DNA from: an uncultured Planctomycetota bacterium
GTDB lineage: Bacteria > Planctomycetota > Phycisphaerae > SM23-33
Direction: 5' to 3'
DNA length: 64,000 nucleotides
NCBI GenBank assembly: GCA_903892515.1
Contig: CAITIS010000004.1
Span: 1-64,000, forward strand
A program made the position numbers and the translations under genes. Under the pieces are notes generated by a model that had not been told where the DNA came from, did not search any database, and saw nothing but the letters and a program-made list of their open reading frames with translations. Within the stretch, counting starts at the first letter, position 1. Each line of letters opens with the position of its first letter. Below are positions 8,729 to 17,314 of this stretch, one piece after another.

Positions 8729-9991
8729 ATGTCTTACGTCTTGTTGCTGATGTTCGCGGCGATGGCGCCTGTGCAGGTTTCCTCGGCCCCGGCGACTCAA
8801 GGTGACGGCGTTGTGGCAACTCCGGCGACAAAGCTGGAGATGAGCGAACCGGTCGCCTACAGCTTTGCCGGTGTGAAGCTCGCCATGCCCAAGAATTTTG
8901 AGATTCAGCCCTTTGCGGGACCGAATTCGGTGGTCCGCGCGGTCAGGACCAAGAACGAGCAGCCGATCATGTCGGTAGGCCTGTCGGTGTTCGCGCAGAA
9001 GCCGGACGTGACACTGGACGAGTTTGTCAAGAACAACCAGCCGGGGCGGGACGACCTGTCTGTCCGGAGCTATAAGCAGCTGGGCGCGTCCTCCATCAAG
9101 GTCGCCGGCCTGAGCGCCAAGGCGATACTCGTAAGCTATGAGTATCGGAGCACGCCGACCAAGGCGTTGATGATCTACTTTCTCCGGCCACTGCAAAGCG
9201 GTGAGCTCAAACTGGAACTGGGCTACCTGCTGGTTGCCGAGGGCGACAAGGAGAACTTCTCAACGGTCTACGGCGCCGCGTGCGAGATCGCTTCACATCT
9301 GCAGTTGACCGACGTGGTTCACCCGGGTGAACAGCCAGTGGGCGAGCTGACGATCCCGATCGAAAGCCGCGCCAACGGCTACTCGATCAAGATACCCGAC
9401 ACCTGGAAGTTTCAGCTCAACCGCGAACGCAGCCAGGTTCAAATGTACCAGATGGACTTCCTGATGGGCGGACAGGCGACGCCTAATATGACGTTCACCA
9501 CCAAGCCGGAGATCAGCCCACCCGAAGTAGCGGCCAAGGTCGTGCTGCGGAATGTTGAAGACAGCATGACCAAGGCCAATATCGAGCACCAGGTGGTGCG
9601 CGAAGGGCCCGTGAAGATGGCCGGCCTCGACGGATATGAGTTCCTGCTCAAGCAGTCCATCGGGTCACGGGAGAGTGATGCCGTTCGCACGACCATGCTC
9701 ATGGTTCGGCTGGTGTGCAACAATGGGCGAAGCTACGCTTTCGTGCTGGGCAACGAGGGCGCCGATGCCGATTGGATGACAGCGGCAATGGACAAGGTGG
9801 CGTCAAGTTTGGAGGTAACCGCGCCGGTGACCAGTATGCCGACGACCTTGCCGGGTTCGGGCGAGTCGACCAGCCGGCCTGGCAGGGAGAGCTCGCCGGT
9901 GAGTTCTAAGCCCGTCAAGCCTGAAGCTTCAAACGACTCGGCCTCACCTTTCGCCGCGACGGAACCGGCTGCCGAGGGAGCAGGAAAGTAA
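8729..9991 (+). CDS. Secreted protein of unknown function with two DcrB-like domains
   Basis: ATG 8729 is preceded by AGGGAGAAGAG. A short signal peptide (MSYVLLLMFAAMAPVQVSSA) is followed by two similar ~150-residue halves (about 40-190 and 205-365). Each runs from a 'Y.F.GVKLAMPKNFEI' / 'GYSIKIPDTWKFQL' opening to a beta-rich domain ending in a helix, recalling the DcrB/PsbP-like fold of extracytoplasmic proteins. The last ~55 residues are Ser/Thr/Pro-rich and disordered. No catalytic motif is seen. The gene stands alone between the tRNA and the hyp operon. The domain assignment is an inference from pattern only. Confidence 0.65.
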   Translation: MSYVLLLMFAAMAPVQVSSAPATQGDGVVATPATKLEMSEPVAYSFAGVKLAMPKNFEIQPFAGPNSVVRAVRTKNEQPIMSVGLSVFAQKPDVTLDEFVKNNQPGRDDLSVRSYKQLGASSIKVAGLSAKAILVSYEYRSTPTKALMIYFLRPLQSGELKLELGYLLVAEGDKENFSTVYGAACEIASHLQLTDVVHPGEQPVGELTIPIESRANGYSIKIPDTWKFQLNRERSQVQMYQMDFLMGGQATPNMTFTTKPEISPPEVAAKVVLRNVEDSMTKANIEHQVVREGPVKMAGLDGYEFLLKQSIGSRESDAVRTTMLMVRLVCNNGRSYAFVLGNEGADADWMTAAMDKVASSLEVTAPVTSMPTTLPGSGESTSRPGRESSPVSSKPVKPEASNDSASPFAATEPAAEGAGK

Positions 9992-10074
9992 ACCCAACGT
10001 TCAGGCAGGGGGGCACAGCCACCAAGGCTGGAAACGGCCCGATCGCCTCATCGCGGGGGCCGGACCGAGATGCA

Positions 10075-10089
10075 TATCACATTGTGATA
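10075..10089. promoter_or_regulatory. Palindromic operator TATCACATTGTGATA upstream of hypF
   Basis: A perfect 7-bp inverted repeat around one base, 154 bp before the hypF start. It is the best copy of an element found at six other places in this window (15127, 16016, 37977, 38145, 59378, 59443). The arms run TCACA…TGTGA with a 1-bp spacer, so it is not a CRP/FNR site (TGTGA-N6-TCACA). Confidence 0.6.
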
Positions 10090-10242
10090 CCATGGCACGG
10101 TTTAGCACGAACCGCTCGCCGCGGCGGCAAGTATATTGGGTAGGCGCAAGCTTATACTTATACGTCCCGAGGTCTAATGCGTTGTGGGTAGGGCATTTGC
10201 CGAGGGAGATGGGAAAGGAGTCTCGCGCCGGACTTATACGAC

Positions 10243-12669
10243 ATGACTGACATTACTTTGCCATTGGAACGTAGGCGTTTGAGGATTCAAGGCCAGGTGC
10301 AGGGCGTGGGGTTCAGGCCCTTCGTCTACCGTCTGGCTACCGGCATGGGCATTGCTGGTTGGGTTGTCAACGACAGCCACGGCGTCGTGATTGAAATCCA
10401 GTCCCAAGCTGTTCAGATCAAAGAGTTTCTCCGCCGCCTCCAGTCCGAATTGCCTCCGCTGGCGAAGATAGCCCGGCAGGAGGAGTACCCGGCCCCACTG
10501 GCCTCGGGAGAAGCGGGGTTTGTTATTCGGCCGAGTGACGCCGGCGAGATGGCCGATGCACAGGTGACTGTCGATACGGCCGTGTGCGAGGACTGCCTGC
10601 GCGAGATGAACGACCCGGCCGACCGGCGGTATCGGTACCCCTTCATCAACTGCACCAACTGCGGGCCTCGATACAGCATCGTGCACTCAATTCCGTATGA
10701 CCGACCGAACACGACGATGGCGGACTTCGCCATGTGCGCGCTGTGCGGGGCGGAATACTCCGACCCTGCCAGCCGGCGTTTTCACGCTCAGCCTATCGCC
10801 TGCCCGAGTTGCGGCCCGGCCGTCTGGCTGGTGGACACGCACGGCAAGCAGATTACCTGCCCCGACCCCATTGCCCTGGCGGCCGAGATGCTCATCGACG
10901 GCAAGGTCGTCGCCATCAAGGGGCTGGGCGGCTTCCACTTGGCTGTGCGAGCCGATGATGATCACGCCGTACGCCGGCTGAGGGAGCGCAAGCATCGCGA
11001 CGCCAAGCCGCTGGCCGTGATGGTCAGGACGATGGAGGCGGCGCGAAAGCTCTGCCAGATTGATGACGAAGCGGAACGGCTCCTGACGAGTCCGCTGCGG
11101 CCGATCGTGCTGCTGCAACGGCACGCCGAAGCGCCCATCGCCGCCTCGGTGGCCGAGGGGCTGGACACGCTGGGGCTGCTGCTGCCGTACACGCCGCTGC
11201 ATTACCTGCTGCTGGGCTGGAACCTGCCGCCGCTGGTGATGACGAGCGGAAACTACAGCGACGAGCCGCTGGTGAAGGACAATGACGCAGCCGTTTCGCA
11301 TTTGGGCCAGATCGCCGACGCGCTGCTGCTGCACAACCGGCGGATCGAGCGGCGGATCGACGACAGTGTGCTGCAGGCCCGCGCGGGCGGCAGCCTGCTG
11401 ATGCGGCGGGCTCGCGGCTACGCCCCGCAGCCGGTGTTCCTGGACATTCCCGTCGAGAGCGCCGGCGGTTCCGTCAGCCGGCAGCAGGAGATGAACGCAG
11501 CCGGGGCTGCGCCGTCGCAGATGACGATCCTGGCCGTCGGGGCTGAACTCAAGAGCGCGGTCTGCCTGTATCGTGACGGCCGGGCGGTGCTGAGCGAGCA
11601 CATCGGCGACCTCAACGATGGCAGGACATACCGGCACTTCATTGACACCATCAGCCATCTAGAGACGCTGTTCGAAATTCGGCCTAACGTCATCGCGGCG
11701 GACATGCATCCGAACTATCTCTCCACGGAATATGCCGCACGCCGGCACCGTGGCGAACTGGCGGGGCGGCCGGCGGTGGCGCTGGTCCGCGTGCAGCATC
11801 ATCACGCCCACATTGCCGCCTGCATGGCCGAGAATGGCCGTTCGGCGCCTGTGATAGGGCTGTCCTGCGACGGCACGGGCTACGGCGATGACGGCGCGAG
11901 CTGGGGCTGTGAGGTTCTTCTGGCCGACCTGCGCGGGTACGACCGGATGGGACACCTGCGATACATGCCGCTGATCGGCGGCGATGCTGCCGCTTCGGAA
12001 ACCTGGCGGCCGGCGCTGGCGGCGCTGCATGACGTGTTCGGCTCCGACTGTCTCGGCATGGCCAAGAATTGCGGCATCGACGTGCCCGAGCAGCGGCTCA
12101 AGACCGCGCTGGAGATGCTGGAAGTCAGCGCGAATTGCCCACGCAGCAGTTCGCTGGGGCGATGGTTTGACACCGTGGCGGCCCTGACGCGTCTGACGCC
12201 TGAGAACCGTTACGAAGGCCAGGCCCCGATGCTGCTGGAGGCGGCCATCACCCCGGGAGTGAAGGAAGAGTATCCCTTCCAGATCGCGTATAACCACCCG
12301 TTCCTGATCGACCTTCGCCCCGCTGTGGCCAAGCTGGTGCAGGACGTCACCTCCGGCACGCCGGTGGGCGTGGTCTCGGCCAGGTTCCACAACACCGTGG
12401 CGTCGTTCCTGGCGGCATCGGCGATGAAAGCCCGCGAGCAAACCAGCGTGAATGTGGTGGCCCTGTCGGGCGGGTGCTTCGCCAATCGGTATCTGTCCAG
12501 GACGCTGGCGGAGCGGCTCGATGCCGCTGGATTCCAAGTGCTGCAGCACCATACTATCCCATGCAACGATGGCGGCATTGCCCTGGGCCAGGCGGTCGTG
12601 GCCGCCGCCAAGACGTATGGCAAAAACCTGATCTCGTCCTATGAGGTCGGCGGCCAGAAGGAGGGTTGA
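10243..12669 (+). CDS. hypF: HypF, carbamoyltransferase for [NiFe]-hydrogenase cyanide ligand synthesis
   Basis: HypF takes carbamoyl phosphate and ATP and passes the carbamoyl group to the C-terminal Cys of HypE, the source of the CN ligands of the [NiFe] site. All domains are present in 808 residues. These are an acylphosphatase domain (RIQGQVQGVGFRPFVYRL, ~10-95), paired zinc fingers (CEDCLREM, CTNCGPRYS, CALCGAEYS, ACPSCGP, ~107-190), a YrdC-like domain (~200-390) and a Kae1-like C-terminal domain with HHHAHIAACMAENG. The ATG at 10243 has only a distant AGGAG, so translation may be weak. It heads hypF-hypC-hypD-hypE; hypC begins 2 bp after its stop. Confidence 0.97.
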   Translation: MTDITLPLERRRLRIQGQVQGVGFRPFVYRLATGMGIAGWVVNDSHGVVIEIQSQAVQIKEFLRRLQSELPPLAKIARQEEYPAPLASGEAGFVIRPSDAGEMADAQVTVDTAVCEDCLREMNDPADRRYRYPFINCTNCGPRYSIVHSIPYDRPNTTMADFAMCALCGAEYSDPASRRFHAQPIACPSCGPAVWLVDTHGKQITCPDPIALAAEMLIDGKVVAIKGLGGFHLAVRADDDHAVRRLRERKHRDAKPLAVMVRTMEAARKLCQIDDEAERLLTSPLRPIVLLQRHAEAPIAASVAEGLDTLGLLLPYTPLHYLLLGWNLPPLVMTSGNYSDEPLVKDNDAAVSHLGQIADALLLHNRRIERRIDDSVLQARAGGSLLMRRARGYAPQPVFLDIPVESAGGSVSRQQEMNAAGAAPSQMTILAVGAELKSAVCLYRDGRAVLSEHIGDLNDGRTYRHFIDTISHLETLFEIRPNVIAADMHPNYLSTEYAARRHRGELAGRPAVALVRVQHHHAHIAACMAENGRSAPVIGLSCDGTGYGDDGASWGCEVLLADLRGYDRMGHLRYMPLIGGDAAASETWRPALAALHDVFGSDCLGMAKNCGIDVPEQRLKTALEMLEVSANCPRSSSLGRWFDTVAALTRLTPENRYEGQAPMLLEAAITPGVKEEYPFQIAYNHPFLIDLRPAVAKLVQDVTSGTPVGVVSARFHNTVASFLAASAMKAREQTSVNVVALSGGCFANRYLSRTLAERLDAAGFQVLQHHTIPCNDGGIALGQAVVAAAKTYGKNLISSYEVGGQKEG

Positions 12670-12671
12670 TT

Positions 12672-12896
12672 ATGTGCCTGGCGATTCCCGCCCAAGTAGA
12701 GCAAGTTCAGGCCGATGGCCGGACGGGCGTAGTGGCCTTGAACGGCAACCGGACTGAGGTCGTTCTATCGCTGGTGCCTGAAGCCGTCGTGGGCTCGTGG
12801 GTGCTGATACACGCCGGCCATGCCATCGCGGTGTTGGACGAGCAAGAAGCCAAGGAGACGTATGAGCTCCTGAGGCAGGCCGAGATTGTGGAGTAA
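12672..12896 (+). CDS. hypC: HypC, hydrogenase maturation chaperone
   Basis: The N-terminus MCLAIPAQVEQV with an invariant Cys2 fixes the start at ATG 12672, with GGAGGG just upstream inside the end of hypF. At 74 residues it has normal length. HypC forms a complex with HypD in which the Fe(CN)2CO unit is assembled, then delivers it to the hydrogenase large subunit precursor. The C-terminal helix (EQEAKETYELLRQAEIV) is also typical. Translationally coupled to hypF. Confidence 0.97.
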   Translation: MCLAIPAQVEQVQADGRTGVVALNGNRTEVVLSLVPEAVVGSWVLIHAGHAIAVLDEQEAKETYELLRQAEIVE

Positions 12897-12902
12897 TTTC
12901 AC

Positions 12903-13979
12903 TTGGAAGCACCGGCACAGCAGATCTTCGATGAAATGGCGGAATACCGCCGGGCAATCGGCTCGCGGCGCATCCACGTAATGGAGGTGTGCGGCACGCA
13001 CACGATGGCCATCGCCCGGGCGGGCCTGCGCGCGATGCTGCCGGCGGGGCTCAAGCTCACCAGCGGGCCGGGCTGCCCGGTCTGCGTTACCGACCAATCG
13101 TACATGGACCAGGCCATCGAGTTGTCGCGCCGAAGCGGCGTGATGACCGCCACGTACGGCGACATGATTCGCGTGCCGGGCCGGAATGGTTCACTGGGCG
13201 AGGCGCGATCAGCCGGGGCGAAGGTCGAGATCGTCGTATCCGCCGACAAAGCGGTCGATTTGGCCAAGGCCAACCCTTCCATGCAGGTCGTGTTCCTGGC
13301 GGTTGGGTTCGAGACGACCACGCCGGCGACGGGCTTGGCCGTGCTGCGGGCCCAGCGTGAGGGCGTGACGAACTTCAGCGTTTTGACCGCTCATAAGCTG
13401 GTCTTGCCGGCCTTGGCGGCGTTGCTTTCCAGCGACATCCGCATCGATGGCTTCCTCATGCCAGGCCATGTAAGCGTGATCCTGGGCTACGGCGCCTACG
13501 AGGGCATCGTTCGCGACTACGGCAAGCCATGCGTGGTGGCGGGCTTTGACGCCATGCAGATCGTCAAGGGCCTGCGCGAAATCCTGCGCGAACTGGCGGC
13601 CGGAGAGCCGCGGGCGTGCACCGTGTACCCGACCGTGCATCGCGAAGGCAACCCGCACGCGCTGAAGTTGCTCGAAGATGTCTTTACGCCCTGCGATGCT
13701 CGCTGGCGTGCCATTGGCGTGATTCCCAAGAGCGGCCTGACGCTGAAGGACGAGTTCGCCGCGTTCGACGCCGCTAAGAAGTTCGACCTGCCGGAGATGG
13801 AAAGTTACGAGCTGCCCGGGTGTCGGTGCGGCGAGATCATTACCGGCCGAAGCGAGCCGTTTGACTGCCCGCTGTTTGGGCGACGCTGCACGCCGCGCGA
13901 TCCGGTGGGGCCGTGCATGGTGTCCTCCGAAGGCGCCTGTGCGGCCGCATACAAGTACGAGCGGGTGAGAAAGACATAG
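12903..13979 (+). CDS. hypD: HypD, iron-sulfur scaffold for Fe(CN)2CO assembly
   Basis: Contains the family motifs MEVCGTHTMAIARAG, GPGCPVCVT, AVGFETTTPATG and GHVSVILG. The C-terminal Cys cluster that binds the [4Fe-4S] centre is also present (CRCGEIITG…CPLFGRRCTP…GPCMVSSEGAC). The TTG at 12903 is used as start because it follows hypC by 6 bp; an ATG at 12936 would remove 11 non-conserved residues. It acts with HypC and HypE in the cytoplasm. Confidence 0.95.
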   Translation: MEAPAQQIFDEMAEYRRAIGSRRIHVMEVCGTHTMAIARAGLRAMLPAGLKLTSGPGCPVCVTDQSYMDQAIELSRRSGVMTATYGDMIRVPGRNGSLGEARSAGAKVEIVVSADKAVDLAKANPSMQVVFLAVGFETTTPATGLAVLRAQREGVTNFSVLTAHKLVLPALAALLSSDIRIDGFLMPGHVSVILGYGAYEGIVRDYGKPCVVAGFDAMQIVKGLREILRELAAGEPRACTVYPTVHREGNPHALKLLEDVFTPCDARWRAIGVIPKSGLTLKDEFAAFDAAKKFDLPEMESYELPGCRCGEIITGRSEPFDCPLFGRRCTPRDPVGPCMVSSEGACAAAYKYERVRKT

Positions 13980-14024
13980 CCGCCGGCAGTTGAATCGCCA
14001 GGGAAGGGACGATAAGGTTCTCTC

Positions 14025-15044
14025 ATGGCAGACTTGGAACACATCCAGTTGGCGCACGGCGGCGGGGGACAACTCACCAGCGAGCTCATCGAGCAAGTAA
14101 TCCTGCCTTCACTGGGCGGATCGCAGAACCCGCGAATTCTGTCCGACGCAGCCATCGTTAACGCGTCCGGGCCGCTGGCCTTTACCACCGACAGTTACGT
14201 CGTCCAGCCACTGGAGTTTCCCGGCGGCGACATCGGCAAGCTGGCCGTCTGCGGCACGGTGAACGACCTGGCCGTTTCGGGCGCGATTCCACTGGCCCTG
14301 AGCTTCGCCATCGTGGCCCAGGAGGGCCTGGAGATCGCCTTGCTGCGGCGCCTGCTGGAGTCGGCCGGTCGCACTGCCTCTGTGGCCAAGGTGAGCATCG
14401 TCACAGGCGATACCAAGGTCGTCGAACGCACCGCCGGTGAGGGGCTGATCATCAACACCGCCGGCATCGGACGAGTCATGGACAAGGCCCGCCTGGGCTT
14501 TGACCGCATCGTCAGCGGCGATTGCCTAATCCTCACCGGGCCGCTGGGCGAGCACGGGCTGGCCGTGATGAGCAAGCGTAAGGGCCTGAGTTTTTCGGCC
14601 GATCTGGTCAGCGATTGCGCCCCCTTGCACGAACTGACGCAGGCGTTGATCGAGAAGTTGGGACCGGCCGTGCATTTCATGCGCGATCCGACACGAGGCG
14701 GTCTGGCCGCTACCGTGGTGGATATCGCCAACGCCTCTCATTGCGACATCACGCTGGAAGAGGCCACGATCCCAGTGAACAAGACGGCCTTGGCGGCTTC
14801 TGAGATGCTCGGGCTGGACATGCTCCACATAGCCAACGAGGGCAAGCTGGTGGCCGTGGTGGAAGAGTCGGCCGCGAAGGACGCACTGGCCATCCTGGCC
14901 AAGTTCGCCATCGCCCGCCGGTCGGCCATCGTTGGTAAGATCGGCTCCAGCAGCGAGATGCCGCTGGTGGAAATGGCCACGTCTTTCGGTGGCCGCCGCG
15001 TTGTGCAGATGCCCTACGGCGAGGATCTGCCGCGCATCTGCTGA
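14025..15044 (+). CDS. hypE: HypE, thiocyanate-forming hydrogenase maturation protein
   Basis: HypE dehydrates the carbamoylated Cys to a thiocyanate that becomes the cyanide ligand. The PurM-like fold is visible from LAHGGGGQLTSELIEQVILP and the ATP-binding segments to MRDPTRGGLAATVVDIA. The C-terminus PYGEDLPRIC ends in the essential Cys of the PRIC motif. It follows hypD by 45 bp with AAGGGACGATAAGG before ATG 14025. hypA and hypB are not in this window. Confidence 0.97.
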   Translation: MADLEHIQLAHGGGGQLTSELIEQVILPSLGGSQNPRILSDAAIVNASGPLAFTTDSYVVQPLEFPGGDIGKLAVCGTVNDLAVSGAIPLALSFAIVAQEGLEIALLRRLLESAGRTASVAKVSIVTGDTKVVERTAGEGLIINTAGIGRVMDKARLGFDRIVSGDCLILTGPLGEHGLAVMSKRKGLSFSADLVSDCAPLHELTQALIEKLGPAVHFMRDPTRGGLAATVVDIANASHCDITLEEATIPVNKTALAASEMLGLDMLHIANEGKLVAVVEESAAKDALAILAKFAIARRSAIVGKIGSSSEMPLVEMATSFGGRRVVQMPYGEDLPRIC

Positions 15045-15126
15045 GTTCCAAACGGCACATCCGCATCGCTGCAAGCCACATTGTCGCAGCAGCTTGCGTG
15101 ATAGCTCGCGGCGAGCATTCGGGCAG

Positions 15127-15141
15127 AATCACAATGTGATA
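15127..15141. promoter_or_regulatory. Palindromic operator AATCACAATGTGATA upstream of the HTH/two-CW gene
   Basis: The perfect core ATCACA-A-TGTGAT (15128-15140) ends 7 bp before the -35 box of the next promoter, with its centre near -50 of the predicted start. That position suits an activator. It would make the neighbouring HTH gene autoregulated, if that protein is the ligand. Confidence 0.6.
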
Positions 15142-15148
15142 TGTTTGT

Positions 15149-15177
15149 TTGACTTTGTATGGTCTGGGTTGTACACT
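15149..15177 (+). promoter_or_regulatory. Promoter of the HTH/two-CW gene
   Basis: TTGACT (15149-15154), a 17-bp spacer and TACACT (15172-15177) form a good sigma-70 promoter 44 bp before the coding start. Confidence 0.6.
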
Positions 15178-15220
15178 CGATTGTTGGAAGTAGCGTCTGC
15201 AAGTATGAAAGGACGTTGGG

Positions 15221-15613
15221 ATGCGGCCCCAACTGGACAACTTGAAGAGCATTCGCCTGAGCCTGGACGTGAGCCAGAGCGAGATGGCTAAGCTGCTCAA
15301 TATTTCTGTGCGAGCCGTGCAGAGCTACGAGCAGGGCTGGCGGCCATTGCCCGCGCACGTGCAGTGCAAGGCGGCCATGATGCTGTTCCTGACGTGGCGG
15401 AAGGACCAGAAGAGGGTCGTGCCGTGCTGGGAACTTCGTGGCTGCTCGGACGACAGCAAGCGCGAGTGTTCGGCATTTCGCCTCAATGCCGGAGATTTCT
15501 GCTGGTTGCTTGCAGACGCCTGCTGCCGAGGCCAAAAGCTCAAGAACTGGGAAGCCCGCGTCGCCCGCTGTTCCAAGTGCGACGCCATGGGCCGCTGGCT
15601 AAAGGGTGCTTAG
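15221..15613 (+). CDS. XRE-type HTH protein with Cys-rich two-CW domain (candidate redox/metal regulator)
   Basis: This 130-residue protein starts with a lambda-repressor-like helix-turn-helix (IRLSLDVSQSEMAKLLNISV then RAVQSYEQGWRPLP, residues ~11-46). The second half carries PCWELRGC, ECSAF, DFCWLL, ACC and CSKC. That gives two Cys-Trp pairs and at least nine Cys in all, matching the two-CW pattern I know from small anaerobe proteins and suggesting Fe-S or zinc binding. Its promoter bears the palindromic operator shared with the [NiFe] genes. It follows hypE in the same direction with its own promoter. I infer a DNA-binding sensor that controls hydrogenase genes; no characterised homologue is known to me. 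Confidence 0.75.
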   Translation: MRPQLDNLKSIRLSLDVSQSEMAKLLNISVRAVQSYEQGWRPLPAHVQCKAAMMLFLTWRKDQKRVVPCWELRGCSDDSKRECSAFRLNAGDFCWLLADACCRGQKLKNWEARVARCSKCDAMGRWLKGA

Positions 15614-15649
15614 CGGCAAGCCTTTCGCCGAATCCAGAGCCAGTTGACC

Positions 15650-15919
15650 CTACGGCTGGCGTGCCACGTACGTCTCGCGTTCGGCCGGTTCGTAGCGGTA
15701 ATGGGCCATCGTCGGCAGCCGGACGATGGAGTAGATGGCCGCAATGCCCACCAGCAAGTACACGATTCTCGCCAAACCTATCGACATCATCCCGAAAGTT
15801 CCGGCAATCACGTCGAATCGGAACAGTCCAACAAGCAGCCAATTCAGCCCGCCGGCGATCATGAGCACCAAGCATGCCACGTCTAAGACGTGCAACCGAT
15901 GCGTACTGTGAGCCGTCAT
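15650..15919 (-). CDS. DUF378 small membrane protein
   Basis: This 89-residue protein has two hydrophobic segments, VLDVACLVLMIAGGLNWLLVGL and RIVYLLVGIAAIYSIVRL. The GG(L)NW.L.G pattern of DUF378 is followed by a polar C-terminal tail. Function unknown in the family. The gene converges on the HTH/two-CW gene. On its promoter side it carries the same operator 17 bp from the -35, so it may belong to the same regulon. Confidence 0.85.
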   Translation of the reverse strand: MTAHSTHRLHVLDVACLVLMIAGGLNWLLVGLFRFDVIAGTFGMMSIGLARIVYLLVGIAAIYSIVRLPTMAHYRYEPAERETYVARQP

Positions 15920-15977
15920 GGAGTGAGCCCTTTCTTCTTGAGCCCGGTCTCGTCTAGAGGCCTTTCGTCTCTACTGA

Positions 15978-16006
15978 AGTATACGATGCAGCCAGGCTGG
16001 AGTCGA
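15978..16006 (-). promoter_or_regulatory. Promoter of the DUF378 gene
   Basis: On the minus strand TCGACT (16006-16001), a 17-bp spacer and TATACT (15983-15978) precede the ATG by about 60 bp. Confidence 0.5.
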
Positions 16007-16015
16007 GTCATCGGC

Positions 16016-16030
16016 TATCACACGGTGATA
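16016..16030. promoter_or_regulatory. Palindromic operator TATCACACGGTGATA upstream of the DUF378 gene
   Basis: Six of seven arm positions pair. The centre lies near -52 of the predicted start, almost the same placement as at the HTH/two-CW gene. Confidence 0.55.
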
Positions 16031-16047
16031 GGCTGGCAGCGGGGCAT

Positions 16048-17307
16048 TCAGTCCGTAGTTGCGGGGCCCTTTGCCCGGGCCGCGAGGGCCTGGCGGTAGG
16101 CCTCCATGGCTGATGGGAAGGGCGCTAATGCTCGCTCGAAGATCCCCAGCGAGTACGCGATGGCCAAGCCGTAGTTGGTGATTGGCACACCCGCCTGGCG
16201 GCAGCGCAGCATCCGCGAAAGCATTTCTCGCCGGTTCCACATGCACGAGCCGCAGTGCACGATCAGCCGGTAGGGCGAGATATCGTCGGGGAAGTCGTGG
16301 CCTTGCGTCGAGCTGAACTCCATCTGGCCGCCCACGTACTGGGTGAGCCAGCGCGGGATCTTCACCCGGCCAATGTCGTCGGCGATGGGGTGGTGCGAGC
16401 ACGCCTCGGCCATGAGAACCTTGTCGCCCGGCCTGAGTTCGTCAATGGCCAAGGCGCCGCGGACCAGCTCGCTCAGGTCGCCCTTGTATCGGGCGAAGAG
16501 GATCGAAAAGCTCGTCAGCGGCACGTTGCGCGGCGTGTCGCCCACGACTTTCAGGAAGCCCTGAGAATCCGTTACGACCAGCGCCGGCGGCCGCTTCAGG
16601 CGATCCAACGCGTCGCGCAGCTCGCGCTCCTTCACGACCATGCAGTAGGAGTCCACGTCCAGCACGTCGCGGATTGCCTGCACCTGCGGCAGGATGAGCC
16701 GGCCCTTTGGGGCCTCCAGGTCGATGGGCACGACCAGCACGACCAGCTCGCCGGGCGGAATGAGGTCGCCGATGATCGTGGGGGAGTTGATGAACTCGTC
16801 GGGGGCGATGCGGATCAAGGCCGCCCGAAGATCCAGCACGCCGCGTCCCTGGCTGGCGACGGTTTCGACGGTGGGAAGCTTGAGGGCCTTGAAACGCTCC
16901 AGCAGGGATTGGGCCGGCGAACCCAGGTCGATCTTGTTGAATACGATGATCGTAGGGATGGCCCGGCCTGTCAGCTCGGTCAGGATCATCTCCTCGAATT
17001 CAGACCACGCAGCCGCCTCGGCCACGATGATGCCTACGTCGGTCCGGTCGAAGACCTGGCGAGTCCGCTGCACGCGCAACTCGCCCAGCGCGCCCACGTC
17101 GTCGATGCCTGCGGTGTCGATGAACAGCACCGGCCCGACGGGCAGCAACTCCATCGGCTTTTCGACCGGGTCGGTGGTCGTGCCGGCCACGTCGGAGACG
17201 ATGGACACGTTCTGCCGCGTCATGGCGTTGAGCAGGCTGCTCTTGCCGACGTTTCGGCGGCCGAAGATGCCGATGTGCAGTCGAAATCCTTTGGGGGTGG
17301 TTCTCAT
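16048..17307 (-). CDS. hydF: HydF, [FeFe]-hydrogenase maturation GTPase/scaffold
   Basis: HydF carries the 2Fe subcluster made by HydE and HydG and transfers it to apo-HydA. The N-terminal TrmE/Era-like GTPase has a P-loop in GRRNVGKSS, switch AGTTTDP and the G3 motif DTAGID. The dimerisation and cluster domains follow, with the HydF signature CSHH near residue 304 and HCGSCM near 351, which is CxH-x46-HCxxC. At 419 residues it has family length. Last gene of hydE-hydG-aspA-acetyltransferase-hydF; 7 bp separate it from the acetyltransferase. Confidence 0.95.
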   Translation of the reverse strand: MRTTPKGFRLHIGIFGRRNVGKSSLLNAMTRQNVSIVSDVAGTTTDPVEKPMELLPVGPVLFIDTAGIDDVGALGELRVQRTRQVFDRTDVGIIVAEAAAWSEFEEMILTELTGRAIPTIIVFNKIDLGSPAQSLLERFKALKLPTVETVASQGRGVLDLRAALIRIAPDEFINSPTIIGDLIPPGELVVLVVPIDLEAPKGRLILPQVQAIRDVLDVDSYCMVVKERELRDALDRLKRPPALVVTDSQGFLKVVGDTPRNVPLTSFSILFARYKGDLSELVRGALAIDELRPGDKVLMAEACSHHPIADDIGRVKIPRWLTQYVGGQMEFSSTQGHDFPDDISPYRLIVHCGSCMWNRREMLSRMLRCRQAGVPITNYGLAIAYSLGIFERALAPFPSAMEAYRQALAARAKGPATTD

Positions 17308-17314
17308 ATTTGTG

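Noticed and set aside
10075-10089. CRP/FNR-type binding site
   Set aside because: CRP sites are TGTGA-N6-TCACA; here the arms are in the opposite order with a 1-bp spacer, so a CRP-family regulator is not favoured.
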